Of a DNA stretch of 64,000 nt, positions 32,469 through 45,563 are shown piece by piece. The position numbers and the translations under genes are program-made. Location of the stretch: contig BSBK01005146.1 of the NCBI GenBank assembly GCA_027943335.1, positions 1,434,001-1,498,000 on the forward strand, given 5' to 3'. The DNA is from Chamaecyparis obtusa. Taxonomy: Eukaryota > Streptophyta > Pinopsida > Cupressales > Cupressaceae. The notes below the pieces were generated by a model, which saw nothing but the letters and a program-made list of their open reading frames with translations, made no database searches and was not told the origin of the DNA. Position 1 is the first letter of the stretch, and each line of letters opens with the position of its first letter.

Positions 32469-33626
32469 TAAATTGGATATCATGACACCTTGGCCCACAA
32501 AAACCTCTTGTGTGGTATGTAATCTTTATTCTAGATTACATTATGGAAATTATTATATGCATGGATTTTATCATTTGCTTAACCCAGAGGCAGCATGGCA
32601 GACAGCTTTCATAAGTAGATTGGGCTGGAATTTATCAGTATTTGCCTGGCCAGGCAGCAATAGTAAAGGTCGGAACAGAGAGAATGCAAAGAGATAGATC
32701 GGGGTTCCAAAAACCCTACACACCATGGAAGATAGACCAACTTTAGAAAACAATGCACACCAAGCAATTTTTATTCCTGAAAATCTATTTCTTAATTTCA
32801 ACTTTGTCACTTGTTATAGTCCTCAGAGGGGCTAAGATGTTTTATCACTTCCAAGACTCATCATGCTTTTTTTTTATCTTGGATCTTTCCTCATGTTTCT
32901 CAGATTCTCATGCCTTTTTGGTCTTAACTTCCTGTCCTAGCACCGTGTCTATTATGTGTCTAGAATAATGATATGATGCATTAAATCTAACTTTGTACTT
33001 TCTTGGTATCTAATTCACCTACAACTAATCTCCCGTCACTTAAAATAACCTTCCAATGGGTCATTGATATTATTCCAAGTACAATATAACAAAAACAGAA
33101 AAACAGCGCTCAATATTAATTCTTTGATTCTGCCATTTCCAAGGGTGAGAACTGTTTTACCCGTCCAGACAGAGAATTATACCGAAATTCCTGGGACTAG
33201 TCAAAGTGAGAAAGATTTTAGCATTAATAAATGTTGAAAAAGCACCCCTACTGATAAAAGTGGAGTAAAAGTGGGGGAAAAAGAAGAAGAAGAAGACCTC
33301 TGTTTTTTATTCTATAAAACTCCTTTGTTCAGGCATTTATGGAGTTCAAAATATTCAATTAATCCTGATAACTTTAGAAACATTGGGTTTGCAGAGCTCA
33401 TAATTATTGCATTTTTAAAAAAATGGATAACTATTTTTAGTCTTCTACAAACTTTAATTTATTTTCTTTCATATTTTTCTTTTTTAACCTTGTCCACATT
33501 TCTTATGGTGATTGATTCCGGAGGATCAGCAGCAACGTTGATGTACACAAATCAATACACAGTTTTCTGGAAGCTTTAAATATAGATTCTGATAACGATA
33601 AGTCGACCATAAGAGAGCACACGTAC
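32469..33626. other. Intergenic stretch, no gene recognised
   Basis: AT-rich, with a GAAGAAGAAGAAGA run near 33278. Short frames here have no recognisable domain. Confidence 0.35.
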
Positions 33627-33764
33627 CAGGATTTCTTCGTCTTTATGGACATTCTCGGCAAAGGCAATTCGAATGTCTAAATCCAGCTCTTTTTCAGCGG
33701 GTGCCCTCTTAAGAGCTGGCCTCCTCATCCTCCGGAACCATCTGACAACGGGCAAAGATGTCAT
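33627..33764 (-). CDS. Possible first coding exon of a host gene (or captured gene fragment)
   Basis: Minus-strand Met at 33764-33762 opens 46 codons ending exactly at a consensus splice donor, CTG|GTACGT (intron would start at 33626). The N-terminus is rich in Arg and hydrophobic residues (MTSLPVVRWFRRMRRP), like an organelle-targeting presequence, then turns acidic (EKELDLDIRIAFAEN). The local base composition (33.6-34.1 kb) is visibly richer in G+C than the transposon DNA around it. The frame stays open upstream to 34130. I do not recognise the protein, and no further exon is identifiable to the left before LINE-B, so it may be a fragment. Confidence 0.35.
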
Positions 33765-34594
33765 GAAGCGAGTTCCCTCCGGGCGAGGAAAGCAGGGTTG
33801 GTAGTAAAGGGTGTTGGACATAGGCATGGGAGGGATTGATGGAAGGTGAATGGAAATGGGCATGGCAGAGATTGATGAAAGGTGAACGGTAGGGCTCCAG
33901 GTGGAAATGGATAGGGTAGCACCCATCCCTCTTCCCATAAAGCGCCAGGAGCATTTGCAGATGGTATCCATGACTGCTTCACGAAAGGAGGGCGAGCTCC
34001 GTAGAAGAAAACTGCAGCGGCAGGACAACATTGCCCCCTTCCAAATATGTTTCTTGTAAAGGCAGAAATCAAAAGGTACGTGTGTGCTAGAAGTCAAAGA
34101 GGTGATGTGGATTAAAACAATTCGCATCAAAAAGAACTATCATGTTAAAGCAGTTCAATTTCCCATATGCTCATAAACAAAAATATTATACACGGGCGGA
34201 TACAAAATGAAAGGCATGAATTACCCTAGACTTTTGATGAGAATAAGGAGGTTGGAAACATTCAAGAGGAGTGGGTTGATATAGTTTATTGTCTTTGTAA
34301 AATAAAGTTGGATAAAATAGAATGTTGTCGTACCATGGAGTGTTTTGTATACGAAGACATTCGAATCAATTATAGTGATACTCTAAAATTTAGAATTTTT
34401 AATAGCTTTATTCAAGGAGGAATGATTTGTAAAGATTGTGAAATATTTAATTAATAGTAAAAAAAAATAATAGAGAAATAGGGGACAGATAGAAATAAGG
34501 ATTGGAGTTTGTTGTTTGGTTCTTTTGGTGGTTATTTAATGCCCTTCTTTGAAATAATGTAGCATGTCGCATTGTTTCAAAGACAAAATTTGTG
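33765..34594. other. Upstream of the possible exon and left flank of the L1
   Basis: 33765-34080 would be the 5' UTR or upstream coding part of the minus-strand exon, with repeats of CATTCACCTTTCATCAATC-like units (TTTCATCAATC/TTCCATCAATC) in the minus sense. 34140-34578 is AT-rich and empty. The last 16 bases (34579-34594) are the left target duplication of the L1. Confidence 0.4.
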
Positions 34595-34670
34595 GACCGA
34601 TCATTTGATTTATCAAGCAATCAGCTTAAAATCAAAGCAGAGCTATTTGCAGAATGCGAAAAATGCGAAA

Positions 34671-37600
34671 ATGCGAACTATACATGCGAAAAGGACATAT
34701 ACCTTTAACAAAAGGCAGATTAATACAGGTTTGATTCACTACTATGCATCGAAGCCTGCGAATGCTATCTACAGGCTGGAAACTAGGGCCGAACAATCCA
34801 TCTCAGTCATGAAGGACGCAAAAAAGCAAGGGGAAAAAGAGGAATTTTCTAGCTACTGTTTCAACTGTTATTTGTATGGCCATAAGAGGAAGGAGTGCAG
34901 GAAACCGGTGCAGCCCGATAAATTGTATGATCATCTCAAGGAATTTATAGCTAGACAAAAGAAATTAGCAGATGAGAATCTGGATTTGGAATTGCATGCA
35001 CTCTCCAGCCATGCAATTCCAAATCCCTCCATTGTTGATCCAGATCCAAAGAAATGCTCCTCTTTAAACCCTAAGGAAGCCCCAATATCAGATAAGTAGA
35101 GTGCATCTAAGGAAGGAAAAAAGGATAATGCTAGGGTTTTAAAACCCGAAACCAGGGCTATCTCTATAATTCCTGAGCTAAAGAAGGATAAGAGGCTGAA
35201 AGTCTTTTCAGTCAAATCACTAGACAGACAAATTCATACTTTTGCACAAATAAAATATGTGAAAATCAGAGGCAATGAGGTTGCCAAAGCGGGAAATTCT
35301 GAGCACTATCGCATATCCAAGGAACCCTTTCCTGCAAAGGGGGAAGGCAGAAACTTGCCTCTTCAAGCTGCGATCGCCTGCTCGACAAGAAATGAGTCCA
35401 CTTGGCAAATGGTAAATAACAAGAAAAAGGCACTCAGGTTTCAACCTTTCCATAGCCCCTGTACTTTATCTTTATATAATTCCTTTGATGCACTCAAAGA
35501 GGAAAATAAGGGTAAAAGAAAATACTCTCCCCCCCATAAAAGGATTGGAACCTTTGCGGATAAGGGATATAGGGCAGAACAGAATAAAATGGATGAGGTC
35601 CGAACACAAATGTTATACCCTTATCTCACAAAGACTCCAACCTCTTCCAAGGGTAATAATAATCATCATGGCATATCTTTTGATTATAATATGCAATTGC
35701 CGCACAAATCACAGTACTGTCCTCCACACCGCAGAAGGTTGGAGTGGCTTCCAGCAATTACGAATAATAATAACAGGAATAGCAATGAGAAGTATAATAA
35801 AAAGGAAACTCTTGAGTCTCGTGAAATATCTAAGAGGGCAGCCTACTCGCCACCTCATAGGCGAACCATCCATCATAAGGCAGATCAGGATAATCATGAT
35901 ATTATTATTCTGGATAATGACTCCCTTTTGCAACAGCAGAAGTATTTATTAGATACGGGGGTAATTTTCTTTTGGAATGGTATGGGAGCACCTGTTAATG
36001 ATTTGCTGGCAGAATTATCAACATTATTACCAAAGGAGGTAAGTATTGCTCACCTTATGGATCACTTCATTTACATAGATTGTAAAAAAAAGGAACTGAA
36101 GAATAGCATTATGGATAATAAGAACATTAAGTTTAGGAACATTCATTTCTCTCTGTTTGATTGGATGCCACTATTCAATCCAACCCATTTAAAAGATTTT
36201 AGAGTAGAAAGAGCAGTCGCTTTAAAAAACCTGCCCCTGGAATTATCAAGTAAAGAAATTATTAGTTTAATAGGAAATAAAATTGGGAAATTTATAACGA
36301 ATGGTGAACCAGCTCACACTTTAGTAGATAAAACAATCATTGTGGAAATGAACTATCACCAAAAATTCATTCCACCCATTCGTTTAAACTTTGGCTATAA
36401 CACTGTCATAATCAACCTGATAATTCTTGAGAATTATTTAGAAGTTAAATCTAATGCTCATAAAATAAGTAAAAACAAAAATTTATTAACCGAACTTGAT
36501 AAAATAGTAGAGATTGAGTTCTGCAAGAACATAGGTGGATTCTATTTACAACCTATTAAAAACCAATCTCTAGGTAGGCCATACTCTCCACTACCACCCG
36601 ACACTTGTCTTCTTAATACTCCCTCTATTCATTCACAGCATAAAGAGGGGATTCCAAATCCCACCCATACCTCTGCATGGGAGTCAGATATAGATAAAAA
36701 TATGAACATAGCTACACTAAATAATAAGAGTTTTGTTGAAAATCTAAATAGTATTATTAACTTCGTCCCTTCCAAGGCTCTCAATAACTCACAGAGAGAC
36801 ACAATCCCTACAGATCTACAAGAAGAGGAAGCCTTTTTTCCAAGCACTGAAGACATATCAAATAGTAAGGAAGAGTCTAATAGCAAGGAAGTTGGACCAG
36901 TATGTACAGAAATAAAAGAAAATACTCAAATTTGTATACAATCTGATGTTAATAGCTCTGCTTGTCTAATAGAAAAGCCTTTGGCACCTGATGGTGACAA
37001 TATAGCAGAATTAGTAGATCAGATAAATAAAAAGGAAGAGGAGGTTAATCAAATCATTAATTATTTAGGAGACTCACTAACAGAGGAATTAATGGACTGG
37101 TTCCTAGATGAGATCTGTGATTTTGATGAACTAAAAGTTCAAAAAGAAATCCTAGTCAAACAAATACAAGAATGTATTAGAGAAGATAATAAGGATGAGG
37201 ACAGTAGCCTAAATCAGCCACTCCTCACCCCAGGTAAGGAAGTTACAGAAAATAAACAGCTAAGTAATAATAAAATTAAAAATGACCAAAATACTAATAA
37301 GGGGGCAAAACTTTCTGTCTTATTACCTCCAGAAATAGAAGCCTTAAACTTGGAGATACCAGCTAGATCAGAAGATATAATAGAAATTTATGGTAAGGAA
37401 ATTATAGACAGTATAGAACCCTTAGCTCATACAATTAGCAAACAAAATAGCCTGGATAATCAGGCTAATTCAATAATAGGATCTTGTGAAGACTCAACAT
37501 TGGTTAAAGAAGCAATTGAAGGTCTCTTCGGAATCACAAACGAAAATAGAGAACTAGGAATAGCTTTGACCAGAGGCGGCCTAAGCACTCCTAATATTAA

Positions 37601-37733
37601 TAAACTTAAAAAGAAAAGAGGTAGGAAATCAATGGTAGAACTCAGATCTCTGGATGGCAAGGCAAACAATCAAAAAAAGATAGCTGATGTTCTGAAAGCA
37701 AGGAAGGGGAAGTTCCTTCCCTTGGAGCAATGA
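34671..37733 (+). pseudogene. L1 ORF1 (Gag-like, CCHC knuckle before a DUF4283-like domain)
   Basis: A 1,020-codon frame from the first in-frame Met inside the element, broken once by TAG at 35097-35099. The frame is open back to 34563. Order: basic N-terminus; zinc knuckle CFNCYLYGHKRKEC at 34857-34898 (all CCHC ligands present); a long Lys/Ser-rich part with repeated SPPHRR/SPPHKR motifs (about 35525, 35715, 35845); a DUF4283-like block at about 36130-36440 (DWMPLFNP, VALKNLPLELSSKEIISLIGNKIGKF); then about 430 residues of acidic, Asn-rich sequence. Plant L1 ORF1 normally has DUF4283 first and CCHC after. It binds LINE RNA. It ends by overlapping the ORF2 start. Confidence 0.82.
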
Positions 37734-40700
37734 AAATCACTACTTGGAATGTTAGGGGTATAAATGCCCCTAACAAACAAAGATTAATCAAAAGATACTT
37801 AAAAAACTTCGAATCTGAAATCATTCTTTTACAAGAAACTAAACTTAATAAAGAAGAAAGTTCTAAACTTAGTAAAAGACTAGGTATATGGAAGTCAAAA
37901 TATGCCTGGTCAGCAGGGAACTCAGGTGGCTTGGCTATACTATGGGACCCTCGTAAAGTGAAGACTTCACCCTCCCTTATTTATGATAACTGGATGTCTC
38001 TAACAATTAAAAGCCTAAGATCAGATCTAAAATTTGACCTTATCAATGTATACGAGCCTATCCCTAATGAAGGGAAAAGAAAAGTATGGTAGGAGATACA
38101 AGCCCTCCTATCGAATAATCAAGATTCTCCCTTTGTTATAGGTGGAGATTTCAATGCTATCTTATCCCTTGAAGAAAAATTTGGGGGATCTCAATATATT
38201 TCACAAGCACACAAAGATTTCAGCAAATGGGCAGCGGAAAACCATTTAATAAGCATCAATACAATTAATGGAGTTTATACTTGGAATAATAGAAGGATTG
38301 GATTCAACTACATAGCAGAAAAGCTAGATAGATTCTTTATTAGAACAAACTCCGATAATTTTAATCATATAGTCAATGCTAAAATACTCCCAGAAGCAGG
38401 ATCAGATCATTTCCCTGTTAGAATCTCCATTACAGAGAATTCTAAACCGCTGAGGAGCCCGTTTAAATTTGAATTCATGTGGTTCCAAAATCTGGAATTT
38501 ATAAACCTCTTAGAGGATTGGTGGAATCACATATCGGTTAAAGGATCAAAAATGTTTTGCTTAACTGCAAAGCTAAAAATCATCAAAAATAAGGCTCTAG
38601 AGTGGAACAAGAACAACTTTAATAATATATTCAAAGAAAAAACTAAATTAGAAAAAGAAATAAAGGACTTAAACGATATAGTAATAGAGCAAGGGATGAA
38701 CGATATCAGATATCACAAGGAGAAAGAACTATTGTCTAAATATAATGATATTCTCGTCAAAGAAGAAATTTTCTGGAAACAGAAATCCAGGGAGTCATGG
38801 CTTAAGGAGGGAGATAGTAATACCAAATTCTTTCATAATTCAACCAATTATAAAAGGAGTATTAATAGAATAGCGAAAATTAAGAATCCCGAGGGAGATA
38901 TTACGAAAGATCCTAACCAAATCACTTCTATTCTTACAAAATATTATATATCCCTTCTCAACAACATGGAGGCAGTGGACCTCTTAGCCCAAAATGAAAT
39001 GCTTAAAGCCATACCTAAATTGATTACTGAAATGGATAATAAATTCTTGAACAATAAGCTAACCATAGAGGAGGTCAAAACTGTAGTACTCCAACTTCAT
39101 CCAGTTAAAGCTTCGGGACCAGATGGTTTTCAAGCTGGTTTCTTCCAAAAATGTTGGCATTTTGTTGGTGAGGAGGTTTGGCAAGCAGTAGACGCAACTA
39201 GAAATTCAGGTTCTATTCTTAATGAAATCAATAACACCTTCTTTACTCTAGTTCCAAAGAAGAATGATAGTTTAGACCCAGGGGATTTCAGGCCGATATC
39301 CCTTTGCAACACCATTTATAAAATTTTGTCCAAGTGCTTAGCAAATAGACTTAAAACTTATTTGCCAACTATTATTTCAGAAGAGCGGACATGAGTTGTA
39401 GCAAATAGGTCTATTTTGGATGGTATTATTATAGCGCAAGAATTAGTACATTCGGCTCAGTTAACCAAGGAACCTAGTATGCTTATGAAAATTGATATAA
39501 AAAAAGCATATGATAAAGTAGATTGGAGATTCTTATGTAAGTGCATGGAAGCTTTTGGATTTTTGAAACAGTGGGTAAATCTTATCTTTAACTGCATTTC
39601 GACCCCCAAAATTTCAATTCTTATTAATGGAACTTCGGAAGGCTTTTTTAACATATCTAGGGGTATTAGGCAAGGAGACCCACTATCCCCTTTTCTTTAT
39701 GTCATTATGGCAGAAGCATTAGGTAGGACAATTACAAAGTACCAAGAGAAAGGTAGAATTGTGGGTTTGAAGGCCTCGAAAAATATGCCTAATATCACCC
39801 ATCAATAGTTCGCAGATGACACGATCCTACCAGGCTGTGCCAACAGACAGGAAGCGAGTGCCTTCAAAGAAGTTCTTAACGTATACGCAAAAGCCTCGGG
39901 GTAGTGTGTAAATCCTTCCAAATCTGAAATTTTCTTTATCAACACTTGCCCAAGTATTGAAAATGATATATGTAGTATGATGGGATATAAAGTTGGTAAG
40001 TTTCCATGCAAATATTTAGGAATAGACCTTAATAAAGGTATCTTGTCATCTAAATTATGGCAACAAGTTATAACCAAAGTCCAAAATAAGAAAAGCTCAT
40101 GGAAGGGCAAATGGCTAACTAAAGCAGGCAAGATGACAATGATCAAATCTGTTCTTTCAACCATACCCATGTACCATCTCTCCATTCTACCCCTCCCGAT
40201 TAACGTTAAAAAGGATTTAGATAAAATCTTTAGAGAATTTTATTGGTAGGGCCCTACAAAAGATAAAAAACTTGCCCTGATTAAATGGGAATCCCTATGC
40301 AAACCAATTACTAAGGGGGGCCTAGGTATCAAAAATTTAATGTGGCAAAACCAAGCCCTAGGGGCTAAACTTATTTGGAGAATGTACAAAGAATCAAATA
40401 GTAAGTGGGCATCCATATTACTAAACAAATACATCCTAGATTCGGAACCCATTAACATCTTTAGGTCCCATTCCCATGTTAAAGGCTCACGGATATGGAA
40501 CTTTATTAAGGACTGCAGACCGCTTATTAGCAAGCATCTTTCCTGGGATGTAGGGTCTGGTGACCAAGTTCTATTTTGGGATGACTCATGGGCTGGCCTT
40601 GCCCCCCTAAACAAATTGGGCTTCTCCAAAGAATTTTTGGATGAATGCAAAAGAGGCATAGGGCTATATCTTAAAGATTACCTTTGCAATTCAAAAGTTT

Positions 40701-41940
40701 CTAAGTGGAGTGATTTAAAAGGAATACATGATGGTTGGTATGAAAAACATACTCTCCTGACTTTACTTAAGGAAAGGGAGATTACTATAAAGAATAGAAT
40801 GGATACTCTAATATGGGTAGGATCAAAGAACGGTAATTACCCTGTTAAAGAAGGTTACAACTCTATCATCAAGGATCAAAATATGAATAATATAGACATA
40901 CCTCTGAATCTTTGTTGGAATAAAGCCTGCCTCCCTAAAGCGGGAATGTTTCTTTGGGTGGCTTTGCAAGATAGAATTCTCACAGCAGATAGGCTGACTA
41001 AGCTTGGTTTTGAAGGACCATCGAGATGTCCTCTATGTGAAAAGCAGTTTGAGGATGTTAACCATATCCTTCTCAACTACCCTTTCTCTCAAAATTGTTG
41101 GAACTGGTTATATTATAGTCTAGGATGGAAATCTGCCTAGCATTACGACCTAACCAGCAACCTTAAAGCTTGGCCTTCTCCTTATAAAGATAATTTATAT
41201 AAAGATATCTGGACAATAGCACCTTCAATTGTTGCATGGGAATTATGGAAAGAAAGAAACAGAAGGATTTTTACGAACCAAAAATTAACATGGAATTCAG
41301 TAACAAATAAGATAGAAGCATCTATTGTGGAAATTATTAACAGCAAACTAAAAGAAAAAATGAGTTATGAAGACTCCTTCAAGAGTTGGGATAATAAGAT
41401 TAGATGCAAATGGCCAAAATTAGCTATTCCCCCCCTTTATGGTAAGGGAGGACCTAAAATAAAAAATGATAGAGCAGCCTGTAAATGGATACCTCCCAAA
41501 GATGGGTGGTTCAAATCAATTTTGATGGTGCATCACAAGGAAACCCTAGGAAAGCAGGTATTGGAGGGATTATATGCAATTGGAAGTTAGAAGTTGTTGC
41601 TAAATTCTCGAAGCCCATCAATCCTACAACAAATAATATGGCTGAGTGTATAGCAACTTTAGATGGGCTCAAATTATGTAATAGTCTCAACATTAAAAAA
41701 AAAATTATAGAAGGAGACTCACAAGTGATAGTTAATGCCATTCGTACAAAAAAAACTCCCAACTGGATGCTAAACTCAAAAATAGAAGAGATAAATTTAT
41801 TATTGGATAGTTTGTCAAAATATGAAGTAAATCATATCTTTAGAGAAGGCAATTCAGAGGCGGATGAGCTAGCCAATCTAGAGGCAGATGGGGTGGTAAC
41901 AATGGAAAATTATACCGAGAAAATGATTAGAAACTTATAA
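37730..41940 (+). pseudogene. L1 ORF2: endonuclease, reverse transcriptase, RNase H
   Basis: The start ATGA overlaps the ORF1 stop by 4 bases. Endonuclease: TWNVRG, LQETK, GGDFNAIL (near 38141) and SDHFPV (near 38402). RT: KASGPDGFQAGFF, DFRPISLCN, MKIDIKKAYDKVDW (first catalytic Asp), RGIRQGDPLSPFL and FADDT (39809-39823), all catalytic residues kept. A zinc-like CPLCEKQFEDVNHIL follows near 41028. A C-terminal RNase H (about 41500-41910) keeps D-E-D-D: NFDGASQG, MAEC, EGDSQ and NSEADELA. Breaks: TAG at 38090, 39806, 39902, 40247 and 41138, TGA at 39392, and a frameshift near 41500. It would nick the target and copy the element RNA. Confidence 0.93.
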
Positions 41941-43412
41941 AATAAAGTATATACCCCTTAATTTATAAACTTTTTTAGTATAGGAACAATGCTCTGTATA
42001 ACAAGAGTAATATATCTAGTATCATTTTAGATTAACTTCGGTTTTTAAGAAACATTCTTAAAGGAGATTAACAACTACAAATTGGAAAAGGATATACTCC
42101 ACTTTTCAGAGATAACATTAGATATATTATGGACATTTGATACATGATCTAAGAAGTAGAGTATATCTAAAAGCAAGTGACTGAGAACATAGACAATCCA
42201 TGGCCGCGTAAAATCTTTATTTATTAAATAACAAAAAAGAACTTACCCTAACTCATAATTGTGTAAGGTTTAGATTTCAGAACAACAAACTTCTTCTAGA
42301 GGGTAAACACTTTACACTTACCTCTTCGTTTATCATTGAGGATAGTGGCAGGTAGTAGCTATTCACTCAGATTAATAGAGCTCTGCTACAAATGGAATCA
42401 TTATAATTAACATTCCTTGATCCTTATACTCTAGGTAAAGAGGTGTAGAAGCTCACATATCACATGGTCTGTTACATAATTAATTTGAGACCCTTCCTTG
42501 CTATCAGTGCATTCTTATACTAACCTATAGCTATATTAACTAAGCATTATCTAGGCATTTAAGACTAATGACAATTTATGCTACTAAAGATAGTAATATA
42601 TATGGCATATCCTTGGATTAAGGAATACTAATCATAAGTAAATAATCTCCTTGATAACACTCCTCAGGTGTAATTGTATCCGTATTAAGTCAGTCATATA
42701 CCTACAAAGGTTGTGTTTGAAATTATAAGTCTCTTAATAGCTTGACAGGGGATTTTAAAGGCCTCTTAAAAAAACCAATCCTTTATCATAATAATAAGTA
42801 TCAAACCTATACATATAAGGATTAATAGGTAACAACCTTCATAGATAACTGTGTTTGAGTATCACTTTTTACTAATCATTCATTAGATCTTTAAAGCTAG
42901 GCCTCATCTCGAGTTGTAGCTTAGAGTCATTAGCTGGCCAGGATTACCATCTCGAGCTATGATTGCAATTGATATAATACTTTTTACAATACTTCATGTT
43001 TAGTGTTTGATTCATTGTACTTCTTAGTAGCTAGACCTTTTTGGCCAATGGTACTCATCTGGTACTTTCTTTATTATCGTGGTATAGCTGCTATCATCTC
43101 GGGTGATGGATATATCCTTTTCTCACATCCTTCCTGGCTTTAGGAGATACTCCTATCTCTTAAATCCTTTGATCTTATTAATATAGCTGTCCCAGATGTC
43201 TCATTCATCATTTCTACCTCGCAGAAGAAACTGGAAGCATCTAGTGATATTAGCATGCTTTGGAATCACTCTTCGTAGCTCCTTGACATATGTGTGACTG
43301 GACTCTAGTTCTTTTATCCCCTTGATAGTTCTGGGTTGTCACTGCAGACCTTCTATGTTTGTGATCATCCTTAACTGGTGCTGGTATAGCTGTATTCCCT
43401 ACAAGTGGATAC
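41941..43412 (+). other. L1 region between ORF2 and ORF3
   Basis: About 1.5 kb without a coding frame and without LTRs or internal target duplications that I can see. It is part of the same 11.9-kb unit. Confidence 0.5.
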
Positions 43413-44135
43413 ATGGAAACCAAAATTTCTACTTTTCACAGAGGCAGCACCAGGGCCATGGCCTTCAAGGGATGTATTACTCCAGAAAGATGGAATGAGA
43501 TGCTCTTGCCAATGGATGATGCAACCAGAAGAGCTTTGGAAAAAATATTGGCTGACAAGACCTTTAACTATGATTACACATACAGGACCAATGGCAATGT
43601 AATAGGGACCTTTATTGCAGTAACTTTCTTAGCAGGAAAGGATAAGGAGGAAATCATACAGATATGTAAGAAGATTTTTAACAAAAAGTATCTCTTGGGT
43701 CTGGAAAAAATGGTCTACTCCATTGATGAAAATATAACTACACCGCAGCCTAAAGCCATAATGAAAACAGCCTTATCCAAGCTATACAAGATCCCTCTTG
43801 AATAAAGGATGCCTTTGCTAGTGTTTAAGGAGGAACAACTTTTTTAAGCCACCTGGCCTTGTATGGTTAGAAATGTTGAATTCTTATTCAATGAGATTCT
43901 TCAGGTGTACACAAGTATTGAGGAATGATTGGACTACTGGAGAAATGAAGGCTTTGATATCCCAGAGAATTTAAACAACTATGAAGATGACAAGATCCGG
44001 GTCATAGCTCCAGATATTAAAAGGTACACTAGACGTGCTAAAGTAGAACAAGAGGAAGGAGGAAGTATCATAATAATGAGGAAATATAACCATGAATGGC
44101 TGAGTACCAAGGTATATTGCAATATTAATGTATAA
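43413..44135 (+). pseudogene. L1 ORF3: unrecognised ~240-codon reading frame in the 3' region
   Basis: One frame from Met at 43413 to TAA at 44133-44135, interrupted by TAA 43803-43805, TAA 43845-43847 and TGA 43926-43928. The first 130 codons are unbroken. The N-terminal part is globular in character (TPERWNEMLLPMDDATRRAL, then IGTFIAVTFLAG and IIQICKKIFNKKYLLGL). The C-terminal part is basic and acidic mixed (DIKRYTRRAKVEQEEGG). I know no matching domain. Same strand as ORF1 and ORF2, inside the target duplications, so it belongs to this element or was captured by it. The function is unknown. Confidence 0.55.
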
Positions 44136-45495
44136 ATTTCTATGGTAGGTTAGATACCAGGAGTTAATCTCTAGTATGTACATATATTTGTTCCATACAA
44201 CTGTACAAATATGGAATAACAGTAGATGTACAAAGAGTTTTCAGTTTCTCTGGTCCTCAGTATGTAGACTAATGTTAGTAGAGTTAATGATTAATAGTTC
44301 TTATTACCATAACCAGACATCTTACATAGGGTTCTTCGCATACTATAGAGGATATGTTAGTAGCAAGTTCTAAACATGTAAAGGAAGATTGTTCATACAA
44401 TATAAATGATATTTTAAGTACTCTGTCTCCACTCCCTTATAATGAAATATCTGCAGGATGGAATAAAGAATCATAAGAGAGCAGTAAGCTATGTTTCAAC
44501 TTATGGCAATTAGATTTTGAGCGACTCTCTCAAAGGTGTATATATAAACAGTCAAAGTATAATCGATATAAATATACTGCCATCCTGAATTATGCAGATA
44601 GGCATATGTTGAGCGTTCAATTTAATTTAACATCATATATGGTAAGATTATATAATCATTGTTTGTATACTTAGAATAAAACATTAAGTACCTACGTAGA
44701 TAAAAATGCAGTTTCAATTGAAGGTACTTTGTTCATTCACTTCAAATGAAATCTCATATTCTTAGATACTCATTATAGAAATTTAATAAAGTAAGTAATG
44801 ATATAAGTATACTGTCAAATAAGAACAGATGTTAAAAGCAACAGGCAATAATAAGTTGGTTGGATCAAGGTATTATGTACATCAATATATTTAAGATCAC
44901 AAACTAATCCTTAAATTGGTATTATATATATAATATTTAAAGATACCCATATATTATGTATATAATACCAACTTATCATCTTAGTTATTGTTTCTGCTAG
45001 AATATATAAATAGATGGGTATGTTTATATCATTATATATGTAATGGACAATAGACTGCAAGCTTTATTAGAGTCTTGGGTTGCCAATGTCATGACAGTGT
45101 TAAACATGGGACTTTGCCTCCACCTTAGTACCTAATACTTTAATTTTTTACATGCCCTGATACTGGACAGTCAATAAACAAGCACATCACAGGTATGAGT
45201 TTGGAGTCACCATGTATCCAGCATCAGATATATATGATAGTTAGATATAGACATGCTTTGATATCTGAGGTTTATCAGATCCAGTTCTCTTCAGGCTCTC
45301 CTGACTTAACAAGACTTAGGAATTGGGTATGATTGGGCAGGTTATAGTAATTAAGGCAAGGATGTTTCTTTTACACTTACTTATATCTAGTAACTATTCA
45401 AATACATGCTTATAGATTTGTGTATGGAACAACACATCAAAATAATATGTACCCTAGGATATTTTGATGTGCTTTCCTATGCACATTTTTATTTC

Positions 45496-45563
<68 letters not shown>

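Noticed and set aside
33271..33579. 102-codon + strand frame with hydrophobic stretches
   Set aside because: Starts in a GAA-repeat purine run and continues through T-rich DNA. No homology recognised, and the minus strand of the adjacent block is the better candidate.
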